Part shown: piece after piece, positions 36,654 to 45,829 of the stretch | How the letters are laid out: each line of letters opens with the position of its first letter | How positions within the stretch are numbered: the first letter of the stretch is position 1 | Origin: CAUJIW01 sp963205175 | GTDB taxonomy: Bacteria; Pseudomonadota; Alphaproteobacteria; Sphingomonadales; Sphingomonadaceae | Strand: one strand, 5' to 3' | Length of the DNA: 64,000 bases | Assembly: GCA_041060555.1 (NCBI GenBank) | Contig: JBEUDS010000002.1 | Made by a program: the position numbers and the translations under genes | The notes under the pieces: model-generated | Seen by the model: the letters and a program-made list of their open reading frames with translations, nothing else | Database searches by the model: none | What the model was told of the DNA's origin: nothing

Positions 36654-37522
36654 GTCGCATCCCCCGTGTCGCGCGCTGCTCCAAGGCAGGCGTCAAGGCC
36701 TTCCCGATAACTAGGGTAGAGCAACCTGACGCCCAGGTCGCGCTTGATCCGCTGGTTGGCGACCCGCCGGCACTCGGCGTAGAAGCCCCGCGCCATCGGC
36801 GACAAGCCGGCCTCGTCCAGTGCCTGTAGCGGCGGCCATGGCAGGCCAAGCAGGTCGCAGGCATATTCGGTGACGGCATTGCCCGAGGCCGGTTCGTCGT
36901 CGGCCACGTTGTAGAGGTGCGCGGTGCCGGGAGCGCCGGGCCGGTCCAGCGACGCCAGCAGTGTTGCCACGATGTCGTCGACGTGGATGCGGCTGAACAC
37001 ATGGTCGGGCAGGTCGATGCGGTGTGCGCGTCCCTCCCGCACCCGGTCCAGCGCCGAGCGACCAGGGCCGTAAATGCCGGGCAGGCGGAACACATGCACC
37101 GGCGCGCGGGTACTTGCCGCCAGCCCCTGCCAGGCAAGATCGGCGTCCACCCGTGCCGAGCGACGGCCGCCGCCGATCGGGCTGGTTTCATCCACCCAGC
37201 CGCCCCGGGCATCGCCATAGACGCCAGTCGACGACAGATAGCCGATCCAGCGCGCCGGACTGGCCGCCAGCGCGTCGTGCCAGGCGCGCAGCACCGGGTC
37301 GGGCAGGGCGGCATCGGTGTCCGGCGGCACCGACGACAGGATGGCGCCCGCCCCGGCAATCATGCCGGCCAGCCGGGGGTCATCCAGCGTCATGACCTCG
37401 ACGCCGTCGTCCTGTCCGACCGTGCGCCGGGTGGCGACCACCCGCCAGCCGCGTGTCAGCAGGGCGCGGGCGAAGCGACGTGCGGTGTAGCCGAGGCCGA
37501 AGATCAGTGCGGTGTCGGGCAT
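36650..37522 (-). CDS. NAD(P)-dependent epimerase-like SDR (YeeZ type)
   Basis: This 290-residue extended SDR starts with an altered dinucleotide motif, FGLGYTARRFARAL, and has YLSSTGVYGD and the HVDDIV site of NAD-dependent epimerases. It resembles YeeZ-type proteins of unassigned function. Its stop overlaps the start of the molybdenum hydroxylase gene, so the two are translationally coupled; a functional link is possible but unproven. Confidence 0.85.
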   Translation of the reverse strand: MPDTALIFGLGYTARRFARALLTRGWRVVATRRTVGQDDGVEVMTLDDPRLAGMIAGAGAILSSVPPDTDAALPDPVLRAWHDALAASPARWIGYLSSTGVYGDARGGWVDETSPIGGGRRSARVDADLAWQGLAASTRAPVHVFRLPGIYGPGRSALDRVREGRAHRIDLPDHVFSRIHVDDIVATLLASLDRPGAPGTAHLYNVADDEPASGNAVTEYACDLLGLPWPPLQALDEAGLSPMARGFYAECRRVANQRIKRDLGVRLLYPSYREGLDACLGAARDTGDAT

Positions 37523-37613
37523 CCGTGGACTATTGTGTTAACCAAGTTGGCGCAGTGTGCCGCCCCATGCTAGGCCGAACGGCGACGAAGAATAAAGGGG
37601 GCATTGGCGGACG

Positions 37614-38648
37614 ATGGTTGCAGGCACGGAACAAGCCTATCAGGTCTATGGCGTCGAGCCATCCTCCTATACCCGCAAGGTGCTCGGCCTGTGTGCCGCC
37701 AAGGGCGTGCCGCATGAGTTCAAGCTGAAATCGCTGGCGGTCAAGGCCGAGGTCGAGGCCGCCTGCGACGGTTACGCGCTGATGCCGGTGGTGCGGGCGC
37801 CCGACGGCTCCTGGCTGATGGACTCCACCGACATCGCCTTGAGGCTGGATGAGGCGTTTCCCGACACCGCCCTGTTGCCGGACGACCCGGCGCTGGCCGT
37901 CGTCGTGCGCCTTCTTGATGACTGGGCCGACGAATGGCTGATCCGCCCGGCGGTGCATTGGCGGGCCAGCCACGCCAAACCCCGGGCCGAGCTGTGCCAG
38001 GCCATCGCCCGCAACCTGATGGGCTTCACCCAGGCCAGCGCGCTGCCGGCCGAGGTCGCCGACAAGCTGCCGCGCATCGCCGAGAAGCTGGAGCCGTTCT
38101 TCGCCGGCATCGGCCGCGTCAACCGCGCCGGCCCCGAGCATGAGGACGAGATCGTCGATCTGCTGTCGCGCGCCTTCGACCTGCTGGCCATGCATCTGGC
38201 CCGCCAGCCCTGTCTGCTGGGCGAGCGGGTGAGTCTGGCGGATTTCGCCCTCTACGGCATGCTGGAAGGGCAGCTGCTGTTCGATTCCGCGCCGCGTTCG
38301 CTGATCACCGAGCGCTGGCCGGCGATTGTTGCCTATGTCGAGCGGCTGCGCACGGTGCGGGCCGGCGTGGGCGCCTGGCCGGCCGGCGAGTCGCTGCCGC
38401 GCAGCCTGCTGGGGCTACTGCGTTATATCGCCGAGGATTTTCATGGCTTTCTCGCCGCCAACGCCGAGGCGGTGGCGGCTGGCGCCAACGAGGCCAGCTG
38501 GGACGGCATGACCATGCCGGCGCGCCGCTACACCGAACGGTTGCGCCAGGAGATGGCGGCGCGGATCGCCGCTCTGGCCGGGCCTGACCGGGCCCGCCTG
38601 GAGGCGCTGGTGGGTGGCACCGGCGTGCTGGCGGTGTATCAAGGCTGA
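37614..38648 (+). CDS. Glutathione S-transferase family protein, extended
   Basis: This 344-residue protein has an N-terminal thioredoxin-like GST domain (YGVEPSSYTRKVLGLCAAKGVPHEF, then MDSTDIALRLDE) and an all-alpha C-terminal domain (GERVSLADFALYGML). About 100 extra residues follow the usual GST end. The SSYTRK stretch could supply the glutathione-contacting residue. Typical GSTs are about 210 residues. The role is unknown; detoxification is the family expectation. Confidence 0.85.
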   Translation: MVAGTEQAYQVYGVEPSSYTRKVLGLCAAKGVPHEFKLKSLAVKAEVEAACDGYALMPVVRAPDGSWLMDSTDIALRLDEAFPDTALLPDDPALAVVVRLLDDWADEWLIRPAVHWRASHAKPRAELCQAIARNLMGFTQASALPAEVADKLPRIAEKLEPFFAGIGRVNRAGPEHEDEIVDLLSRAFDLLAMHLARQPCLLGERVSLADFALYGMLEGQLLFDSAPRSLITERWPAIVAYVERLRTVRAGVGAWPAGESLPRSLLGLLRYIAEDFHGFLAANAEAVAAGANEASWDGMTMPARRYTERLRQEMAARIAALAGPDRARLEALVGGTGVLAVYQG

Positions 38649-38823
38649 GGTCGGCAGGGCCAGGCGGGCAGGGCTGAGGTCGGCGGTTTGGCGGCCAGCC
38701 TGGCCACGGCGAGGGTGTTTTCCGGCAACGTCTCTTTTCTCAGGGCGTTATCGGCGCAATATTGGATGAACCTATAGTGCTCAGGAACGCCGCGCCCGCG
38801 TGGCGGATAGTGAAAGTCGTCTC

Positions 38824-41433
38824 ATGCTAGATGCGCTTGCGTCGCCCCAGACCATCCACCTCAAGGACTATCAGCCACCCCGCTACCGGATGCCCCAGGT
38901 GGAGCTGGTGTTCGACCTGCATGAAACGGCGACCCGTGTCACCAGCCGCTTTCGTGTCGAGCGCGAAGGCAAGCACCGCCAGCCACTGGTGCTGGACGGT
39001 CGGGATCTGCGCCTGCTGTCGGTCAGTGTCGATGGCCAGCCACTCGACGCCAGCGCCTACCGCCAGACCAGCGACGACCTGACCCTGCCACTGAAAGGCG
39101 CCGCCCACGACGTCGAGATCGTCACCGAGATCAACCCGGCCGCCAACACCCAGCTGATGGGCCTCTACATGTCGGGCGGCATCTTCTGCACCCAGTGCGA
39201 GGCGGAGGGTTTCCGCCGCATCACCTACTGGCTGGACCGGCCGGACGCCATGAGCCGGTTCCGCACCACCTTGCGCGCTGACAAGGCCCGCTTCCCGGTG
39301 CTGCTGGCCAACGGCAACCCGGTGGCGCACGGCGATGGCGTCGACGGTCGCCACTGGGCGACCTGGGACGATCCGCATCTGAAACCCTGTTACCTGTTCG
39401 CACTGGTGGCCGGTGACCTCAAACCGTTCGCCGACCAGTTCACCACCGCCTCGGGGCGGACGGTGGCGCTGAACATCTGGGTGGCGGAGGCCGATCTCGA
39501 CCGCTGCGACCACGCCATGCGGGCACTGAAGAAGTCGATGCGCTGGGACGAGGAGAAATACGGCCGGGAATATGATCTCGACGTGTTCAACATCGTCGCC
39601 GTGGGCGATTTCAATTTCGGCGCGATGGAGAACAAGGGCCTCAATATCTTCAATTCGAAATATGTGCTGGCCCGGCAGGAAACCGCCACCGACCTTGATT
39701 TCGACGCCATCGAGAGCATCATCGCGCACGAGTATTTCCATAACTGGACCGGCAACCGCGTCACCTGCCGCGACTGGTTCCAGCTCAGCCTGAAGGAAGG
39801 GCTGACCGTCTATCGCGATCAGGAATTCTCCGCCGACATGGGTTCGCGCGCGCTCAAGCGCATCGAGGACGTGCGCACCCTGCGCGCCGGACAGTTCCCC
39901 GAGGATGCCGGCCCGCTGGCCCATCCGGTGCGCCCGGAAAGCTACATCGAAATCTCCAACTTCTATACCGCCACCGTCTACAACAAGGGCGCGGAAGTCA
40001 TCCGCATGATGGCGACCATGCTGGGCGAAGATAAATTCCGTGCCGGCATGGACCTCTATTTCGAACGCCATGACGGTCAGGCGGTGACCTGCGATGATTT
40101 CGTCAAGGCGATGGAGGATGCCGGCGGTGTCGACCTGTCGCAGTTCCGCCTGTGGTATGCCCAGGCCGGCACGCCGCGCCTTGACGTCCAGCTGGCCTAT
40201 GACGCGGCGCGCGCCGAGGCCACCCTGACGGTCGCGCAGCTGGTGCCGGACACGCCGGGTCAGGCCAAGAAAAAGCCGATGCACATGCCGTTCCGGGTGG
40301 CGCTGTTCGGCGCCCAGTCCGGTCGCAACCTCACCGGCGATCGCCTGCTGGAGCTGCGTCAGGCCAAGCAGGTGTTCCGCTTCGAGGGGCTGGCCGAGCG
40401 CCCGGTGCCGTCGCTGCTGCGCGGTTTCTCCGCCCCGGTGACGGTGAAGGTCGATATCGATCGGGCCGATCTGGCCTTCCTGTCGCGTCACGACGACGAT
40501 CCGTTCGCCCGCTACGAGGCGATGCAGCGGCTGGCGCTCGACCTGATGCTCGAACAGGTGACCGCCCACGGCCAGGGGCGGCCGGTGCAGGTGGCGCCGA
40601 TCCTGATCGAGGCGGTCGAGGCGGCCCTGACCGCGCGCGATCTCGACCCGGCGCTGGTGGCCGAAGCCGTGATGCTGCCCAGCGAGGCCTATGTCGGCGA
40701 CCAGATGGCCATTGTCGATGTCGACGGCATTCACGCCGTGCGGCAGGCGTTCCGGCGGGCGCTCAGCACCAGCCTGCGCCGCCTGTGGTGGGAGGCGTAT
40801 CGGGACAATCTCGACGAGACCTACACCTTCACGCCGGAAGCCAAGGGCCGCCGGCGCCTGAAGAACGCCGCGCTGCAATATCTGATGATGGACGACGAGG
40901 ACGCCGAGGCGGTGGCCGCGGCGCTGGCGCAGGCGACACAGGCCGACAACATGACCGACTGCATCGCCGGCCTCACCGCGCTCGCCAGTTCCCACGCGCC
41001 GCCGCGCCAGCAGGCGTTCGATCATTTCTATGTCACCTGGAAGGACGATCCGCTGGTCATCGACAAGTGGTTTACCTTGCAGGCGCTGTCCTACCGGCCC
41101 GACACGCTGGCGCATGTCCAGGCGCTCACCCGTCATCCCGCCTTCACCATCACCAACCCCAACCGCCTGCGGTCGCTGGTGGGGGCCTTCAGCGTCAATC
41201 AGGTGCGCTTCCATGCCGCCGATGGCGCCGGCTACACCTATCTGGCCGACCAGGTGATCGCCGTCGACAAGGTCAACTCGCAGACGGCGGCCCGTCTGGT
41301 GGCGCCGCTGGGGCGCTGGCGGCGCTTCGATCAGGCGCGCAGCGCGCTGATGCGCAAGCAGCTGGAGCGCATCCTCAAGGTCTCCGGCCTGTCGAAGGAT
41401 GTCTACGAGATGGTCAGCAAGAGCCTCGGCTGA
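38824..41433 (+). CDS. pepN: Aminopeptidase N
   Basis: This 869-residue M1 zinc metallopeptidase removes N-terminal residues from peptides in the cytosol. The substrate motif GAMEN and the zinc site HEYFHNWTGNR, with the second-helix Glu in LKEGLTVYRDQEF, are intact. The C-terminal DUF3458-type helical region is complete. Length matches E. coli PepN (870) from the ATG at 38824; a GTG at 38800 would add eight residues. A strong hairpin follows. Confidence 0.95.
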   Translation: MLDALASPQTIHLKDYQPPRYRMPQVELVFDLHETATRVTSRFRVEREGKHRQPLVLDGRDLRLLSVSVDGQPLDASAYRQTSDDLTLPLKGAAHDVEIVTEINPAANTQLMGLYMSGGIFCTQCEAEGFRRITYWLDRPDAMSRFRTTLRADKARFPVLLANGNPVAHGDGVDGRHWATWDDPHLKPCYLFALVAGDLKPFADQFTTASGRTVALNIWVAEADLDRCDHAMRALKKSMRWDEEKYGREYDLDVFNIVAVGDFNFGAMENKGLNIFNSKYVLARQETATDLDFDAIESIIAHEYFHNWTGNRVTCRDWFQLSLKEGLTVYRDQEFSADMGSRALKRIEDVRTLRAGQFPEDAGPLAHPVRPESYIEISNFYTATVYNKGAEVIRMMATMLGEDKFRAGMDLYFERHDGQAVTCDDFVKAMEDAGGVDLSQFRLWYAQAGTPRLDVQLAYDAARAEATLTVAQLVPDTPGQAKKKPMHMPFRVALFGAQSGRNLTGDRLLELRQAKQVFRFEGLAERPVPSLLRGFSAPVTVKVDIDRADLAFLSRHDDDPFARYEAMQRLALDLMLEQVTAHGQGRPVQVAPILIEAVEAALTARDLDPALVAEAVMLPSEAYVGDQMAIVDVDGIHAVRQAFRRALSTSLRRLWWEAYRDNLDETYTFTPEAKGRRRLKNAALQYLMMDDEDAEAVAAALAQATQADNMTDCIAGLTALASSHAPPRQQAFDHFYVTWKDDPLVIDKWFTLQALSYRPDTLAHVQALTRHPAFTITNPNRLRSLVGAFSVNQVRFHAADGAGYTYLADQVIAVDKVNSQTAARLVAPLGRWRRFDQARSALMRKQLERILKVSGLSKDVYEMVSKSLG

Positions 41434-41444
41434 CCGGATGCGGC

Positions 41445-41481
41445 TTAAAGAAAACGCGGCCGGAGGGGGCTCCGGCCGCGT
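41445..41481. terminator. Bidirectional terminator between pepN and the RcnB-like gene
   Basis: ACGCGGCCGGAG and CTCCGGCCGCGT form a perfect 12-bp stem with a GGGG loop. On the minus strand it is followed by TTTTCTTTAAG; on the plus strand only GGGGTTC follows, so it mainly ends the minus-strand gene. Confidence 0.8.
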
Positions 41482-41520
41482 GGGGTTCGATATGGGACTG
41501 ACGGCGTGGTGCGCGTGTGC

Positions 41521-42066
41521 TCAGCGCACGGCCGAGAACAGGACCACCGCATCGAGGACATGGCGGGTTGCTTCCGCGATCAGCAGGACGTCGCCATCGA
41601 CCCGGCGGTAGATGTAACCACGCGGCGGCGGGGGCAGCATCACCACCAGATCGCGGGGCATCGGCTCGATCACCACATAGGACGGCAGCGGCCGACCGAT
41701 CACGTAGCGCTTCTTGGTATGGCCCTTGGGCAGACAGCCGTGGCGGGTCTGCATCAGCCCCGGCGGGCAGCGCCAGTGGTGATCATGGGCATAGCGGGCG
41801 ATCCTGTCGCGGTGGCCGCGGTCGATATAGACCCGGTCCGGCTTGCGATCGCGATCCTTGCCGTCGACATAAATCCGGTCCGGCTTGCGATCGCGGTCGG
41901 GACCATCGACCGCCACCACATGTCGATCCCGATCATGCTTGTCGTGACCCCTGCCTTGCGCATTGCCGGGGTCGGCATGGGCGGTGCCCACCAGCGCTGT
42001 CGCCGCCAGCAGGGCGATGACAGGGACAATCATGGCGATGCCAATGCGGTCGAAATTCCTGGCCAT
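41521..42066 (-). CDS. RcnB-like secreted protein
   Basis: This 181-residue protein has a signal peptide (about 1-31, ending AHA) and a charged His/Asp/Arg/Lys region holding a 14-residue duplication (RDRKPDRIYVDGKD, then RDRKPDRVYIDRGH). The C-terminal domain (RYVIGRPLP, LPPPPRGYIYRRVDGDVLLIAEAT) is typical of RcnB-type periplasmic proteins linked to nickel/cobalt balance. Metal binding is inferred, not shown. Confidence 0.8.
   Translation of the reverse strand: MARNFDRIGIAMIVPVIALLAATALVGTAHADPGNAQGRGHDKHDRDRHVVAVDGPDRDRKPDRIYVDGKDRDRKPDRVYIDRGHRDRIARYAHDHHWRCPPGLMQTRHGCLPKGHTKKRYVIGRPLPSYVVIEPMPRDLVVMLPPPPRGYIYRRVDGDVLLIAEATRHVLDAVVLFSAVR
41821..41904. repeat. Two 42-bp repeats within the RcnB-like gene
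   Basis: The block starting GTCGATATAG at 41821 recurs at 41863 (GTCGACATAA). CCGGTCCGGCTTGCGATCGCG is identical in both at 41833 and 41875. The period is 14 codons, so the reading frame is kept. Confidence 0.85.
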
Positions 42067-42193
42067 TTCTCGGATCCTTGCTGTTCATCCGTTGAACACA
42101 GTCGTTTTGATCGTGACGACCTGAAAGCAGGATGAACGGGACGCGGCGTGCGCCAGGGCGGTAGGGCACCGCGATGAAAATCTGGAAATTCAC

Positions 42194-43453
42194 TCAAAAG
42201 GATATGCCGAGGGTCGCCGTGAGACCGTTGCCACCGACGGCATTGCCGGCGATCCGCCGGCGATAGGCCACGCGAACGTCGATTGGCACGCCACCGGCAC
42301 TGCCTGTCCACCACAGGCCGGGGCCGGCCTCCAGACGGCTGACATCCCGGTCGTCATGTTGCACCATCGCCCACAGGCTGGCCACGGCGGTCAGGCGTGA
42401 CTCGTCGCCCAGTGCCATGCCTCGGCCGAGGTGCGCTTCCGCGGCGCCAAACAGGTCGCGTCGTCGCGCACCGACCACGGCCGCCTCGGTGTAGACCGAC
42501 CAGTGCGTCCAGCTGTTCTCGCCCGCTACCGGGCCGTAGCCGCTGCCCTGGCCGATCCAGCCGCGCGCCGCCCAGGCGTCGCGGGCGCCGTCACCCACCT
42601 TGATCCAGCGTTCCACCACCAGCGCGCCGGGGGTGTCCGGCAGTGGCTCCCAGCTCAACCCCAGGGTCGCTTGCGTGGTGCCAACGCGGGGGACGAGCGG
42701 CGCCCGCCGGTTGGCGGTGATCACGCGCCCGACCACGCTGACGGGTCGGGGCCCCAGCGGGTCGGGTCGATAGGTCGCCAGCAGTGCCGACTGTGAGCCG
42801 CCCAGTGCGCGGCCGCTTGCGGCGGGATCGAACGGCGACGGGCTGCCGGCGCGCCAGAAGCCGAAAGCGGCAAGCCGCCAACGGTCGTTGAGCCGCGCCT
42901 GCTCGGTCTGCCAGGCTGTCCGCTGCGGCAGGGCGTCGGGCGCCAGGGCCAGTGCCTCCGCGAACGCCGTTGCCGCTGACCGCCTGTCCCGCCGTGCCAG
43001 CGCCTCATAGCCGCGCTCGGCTTGCTGAAAGGCGGCCTGTTCCGCCGTCGGGGCGGGCAATGGCGTGGCAGGCGGGGCCGTCGATCCGGGTGAGGGGGCG
43101 GCCGCGAACGACGCGGGCAGGGACGGTGGCGCGGGCGATGATGCCGTTAATGCCGAACGTCGTGTCGTCAGGGCCGGAAAGCCGGTGGCCGGTCGGCCAT
43201 GTCGGGGCCGAACTTCGGCGGAGACCATGGCAGGCGCTGATGGCATGGCGTCGGGTGTCCCCGGACGCGATGGATCTGGAGCGTGCGCTGCAATGGGGGA
43301 TGGCGCCGTTGGTAATGGGCGCTCGGTGGCAGCGCGGGCGGCGGCGACAGCGGCGCGAAATCGAATGATATCCCGATTCAGTACGTCCAGGCGCGCCGTC
43401 ATCCAGCCGGTGACCAGCAGCAGGAACAGCAGCAGGGCGCGCGCGGGCGTCAT
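42194..43453 (-). CDS. NfrA-like envelope protein (N4 adsorption protein A C-terminal domain)
   Basis: This 419-residue protein has an N-terminal signal anchor (about 5-20), a Pro/Ala-rich low-complexity region (about 40-140), a short TPR-like stretch (AEQAAFQQAERGYEALARRD) and a C-terminal beta-rich domain (about 200-419; LGLSWEPLPDTPGALVVERW, SVYTEAAV, LGISF) like the end of phage N4 adsorption protein A. E. coli NfrA is about 990 residues, so this is a short form. It starts within the stop of the NfrB-like gene (ATGA). Confidence 0.8.
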   Translation of the reverse strand: MTPARALLLFLLLVTGWMTARLDVLNRDIIRFRAAVAAARAATERPLPTAPSPIAAHAPDPSRPGTPDAMPSAPAMVSAEVRPRHGRPATGFPALTTRRSALTASSPAPPSLPASFAAAPSPGSTAPPATPLPAPTAEQAAFQQAERGYEALARRDRRSAATAFAEALALAPDALPQRTAWQTEQARLNDRWRLAAFGFWRAGSPSPFDPAASGRALGGSQSALLATYRPDPLGPRPVSVVGRVITANRRAPLVPRVGTTQATLGLSWEPLPDTPGALVVERWIKVGDGARDAWAARGWIGQGSGYGPVAGENSWTHWSVYTEAAVVGARRRDLFGAAEAHLGRGMALGDESRLTAVASLWAMVQHDDRDVSRLEAGPGLWWTGSAGGVPIDVRVAYRRRIAGNAVGGNGLTATLGISF

Positions 43454-44883
43454 GCGGCGGGATCGAGCGCGTCCGGCGTCGGGTAGTGATGCGCCGTCTT
43501 GTCCCACGCCAGGGGCGTGCGGGATCGCCGGGCGCGGGTATAGAGCCGCACCGCCCTGACAGCGGCGAGGAAGTTGACGATGTTGGAGACCACCGCGCGC
43601 GGCACGGCCCGCAGGCCTTCCCGCCAACCATAGAGGCGGGCGGTGAACAGGGCGCGCAGCAGCAGTCGCCAGGCCAGCAGGGCGGCATTGAACCGCACCA
43701 GCAGGGCGGTCACCCCACCGGGTTCGATGAGGGCGGGAAAGCGTGGGACCGCCGGCCAGAGTTGGGCGGTCAGCCAGAGAGCGGCCAGGTGCAGCGCGGC
43801 GACATAGGCGGCGATGTTGAGATAGGCGTTGAGCAGCGCCTTGCGATCGCGCAGCAGCATGTAGCGGTCGACCAGCGTGCCCGGCCAGCCCAGCCGCTGC
43901 CAGCCGGCCAGCGTGATGCCCAGCAGCCAGCGGGCGCGCTGGCGCACCGCCGCCTCCAGGGTCGCCGGGAAATACTCCCGCGTGGCGACGATCCGGGTAT
44001 CGGCGTCGTCGGCGGGTATGCGCACCAGCGCCGCGTCGAGACCATGGACGCCCAGTCGCACCCCCAGTTCATAGTCCTCGGTCACGCTGTCGGCACGAAA
44101 GGGCAGGCCGCCATTCTCGGTGGCGGCCAGCGTGAGCGCCGCGCGCGAGAAGGCGCAGCCGACGCCGGCGCACGGCAGGCTGGCGCCGAGCCACTCGCGC
44201 ACCACCAGATCCTTGGCGTGGCTCTCGGCAAACTCATCAAGGTAGGTGCCGGCCACCCAGTTGTGGCGTTCGCGTGCCAGCGGCAGCACCGGCAACTGGA
44301 CCATCGCCTTGCGCGGGATCAGGTGGTCGAACACGCTCAACGACCGGGGGTGGACCACGTCCTCGGCATCATGCAGCACGATGGCCTTGAAGGGCGCGTG
44401 ACCGGCCGCCTCGTCACGCAGCACGGCGGCGTACAACGCATTCAGGCAATCCGCCTTGGTGGTCGGGCCGTCGCGAGCGGTGAGCACCAGCCGTACCCGG
44501 TCGTCGCCGGCGGCGATGTCGCGCACGGCGGCCGCTGTCAGCGGATCGTTGGGGTAGGCGCCGACGTAGAGTCGGTAACGCGGATAGGCGAGACGGGCGA
44601 GCGTCGTGCGCAGCATGGCGCCGATCACCGTCGACTCGTCCCAGGCCGGGATCAGCACAGCCATCCAGCCGAGCTCGGGTTGATGGTGCGACAGGCTGGC
44701 GGCCGTGGCGCGGGGGAAGCGCGAGTAGATGATGGTGCGCCGCCACAGCCGGCGCAGGCCGTAGAGCAGGTCGATGGCAAGATCATCGAGGCCGGACAGC
44801 GCCAGCAACACCGCCAGCACGCCGATCGCCTGTTTGATCAGCGCCAGATAGACCGCCAGCGCGTCCAGCATGAGCCAGGTCAT
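43450..44883 (-). CDS. NfrB-like membrane glycosyltransferase
   Basis: This 477-residue family 2 glycosyltransferase has N-terminal membrane helices (about 5-40), a catalytic domain with VLIPAWDES near 77, the DxD-like HDAEDVV, TEDYELGV and QRARW motifs, and C-terminal membrane helices (about 345-420). It matches the N-terminal two-thirds of phage N4 adsorption protein B. It ends near residue 477, so the C-terminal c-di-GMP-binding MshEN region of E. coli NfrB (about 745 residues) is absent. It is paired with the NfrA-like gene, so the two likely make and export a surface glycan. Confidence 0.85.
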   Translation of the reverse strand: MTWLMLDALAVYLALIKQAIGVLAVLLALSGLDDLAIDLLYGLRRLWRRTIIYSRFPRATAASLSHHQPELGWMAVLIPAWDESTVIGAMLRTTLARLAYPRYRLYVGAYPNDPLTAAAVRDIAAGDDRVRLVLTARDGPTTKADCLNALYAAVLRDEAAGHAPFKAIVLHDAEDVVHPRSLSVFDHLIPRKAMVQLPVLPLARERHNWVAGTYLDEFAESHAKDLVVREWLGASLPCAGVGCAFSRAALTLAATENGGLPFRADSVTEDYELGVRLGVHGLDAALVRIPADDADTRIVATREYFPATLEAAVRQRARWLLGITLAGWQRLGWPGTLVDRYMLLRDRKALLNAYLNIAAYVAALHLAALWLTAQLWPAVPRFPALIEPGGVTALLVRFNAALLAWRLLLRALFTARLYGWREGLRAVPRAVVSNIVNFLAAVRAVRLYTRARRSRTPLAWDKTAHHYPTPDALDPAA

Positions 44884-45034
44884 GGAGAGCCCCCGATCCC
44901 CAGATTCGTGTCAGGGTAGTATTATTCTGGCATCGAATCAAACCCCGGCGGTGGTGGGCGCGCGCCCGCCTCTTGGCAGGCGTGGCGAATCCGGCGACAA
45001 GGGGGTAACGTCATCCGCGCCTGTCAGGACCCTC

Positions 45035-45829
45035 ATGCAGCCTTATCTCGACCTGCTCCGTCATGTTCGCCGCCACGGCGTCAAGCGCGAGGACCGCACC
45101 GGCACCGGCACGCTGTCGGTGTTCGGTTACCAGATGCGTTTCAACCTGGCCGACGGCTTCCCGCTGGTCACCACCAAGAAGGTGCACCTGAAGTCGATCA
45201 TCCACGAGCTGCTGTGGTTCCTGAAAGGCGACACCAACATCGCCTATCTCAAGGCCAACGGGGTTTCGATCTGGGATGAGTGGGCGGACGAGCATGGTGA
45301 CCTGGGGCCGGTCTATGGCAAGCAGTGGCGCTCGTGGGCGGCGCCCGATGGCCGGGTGATCGACCAGATCGCCAACCTGCTGCGGATGATCCGCACCAGC
45401 CCGGACAGTCGCCGGCTGATCGTTTCGGCATGGAACCCGGCGGACGTCGACCAGATGGCGCTGCCGCCCTGCCATTGCCTGTTCCAGTTCTATGTCGCCG
45501 AGGGCCGGCTGTCCTGCCAGCTCTACCAGCGTTCGGCCGACATCTTCCTCGGCGTGCCGTTCAACATCGCCTCCTATGCGCTGCTGACCCTGATGATCGC
45601 CCAGGTGACCGGCCTGAAGCCGGGCGATTTCGTCCACAGTTTCGGCGACGCGCACCTCTACCTCAATCATCTGGAGCAGGCTGATTTGCAGCTCAGCAGA
45701 TTGCCGCGCGCGCTGCCGGAAATGCGGTTGAACCCCGAGGTAACCGACCTGTTCAGCTTCGCTTATGACGATTTCCAGCTGGTGGGCTACGAGCCGCATC
45801 CGGCGATTTCGGCACCGGTGGCGGTGTGA
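45035..45829 (+). CDS. thyA: Thymidylate synthase
   Basis: ThyA (264 residues, same as E. coli) methylates dUMP to dTMP with methylenetetrahydrofolate. The catalytic Cys146 lies in LPPCHCLFQFY, and RSADIFLGVPFNIASYALL and DAHLYLNHL are conserved substrate-site motifs. The ATG at 45035 has AGGA upstream; the longer open frame back to 44870 overlaps the divergent glycosyltransferase start and is rejected. Its stop overlaps the folA start (GTGA), and DHFR recycles the dihydrofolate it produces. Confidence 0.97.
   Translation: MQPYLDLLRHVRRHGVKREDRTGTGTLSVFGYQMRFNLADGFPLVTTKKVHLKSIIHELLWFLKGDTNIAYLKANGVSIWDEWADEHGDLGPVYGKQWRSWAAPDGRVIDQIANLLRMIRTSPDSRRLIVSAWNPADVDQMALPPCHCLFQFYVAEGRLSCQLYQRSADIFLGVPFNIASYALLTLMIAQVTGLKPGDFVHSFGDAHLYLNHLEQADLQLSRLPRALPEMRLNPEVTDLFSFAYDDFQLVGYEPHPAISAPVAV

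Noticed and set aside
38827..41214. A 795-codon minus-strand open frame
   Set aside because: Antisense to pepN, whose zinc site and length are canonical.
42194..44883. Cellulose or poly-GlcNAc synthase operon
   Set aside because: The glycosyltransferase lacks a PilZ domain and BcsB/BcsZ- or PgaB-type partners; the partner resembles NfrA instead.
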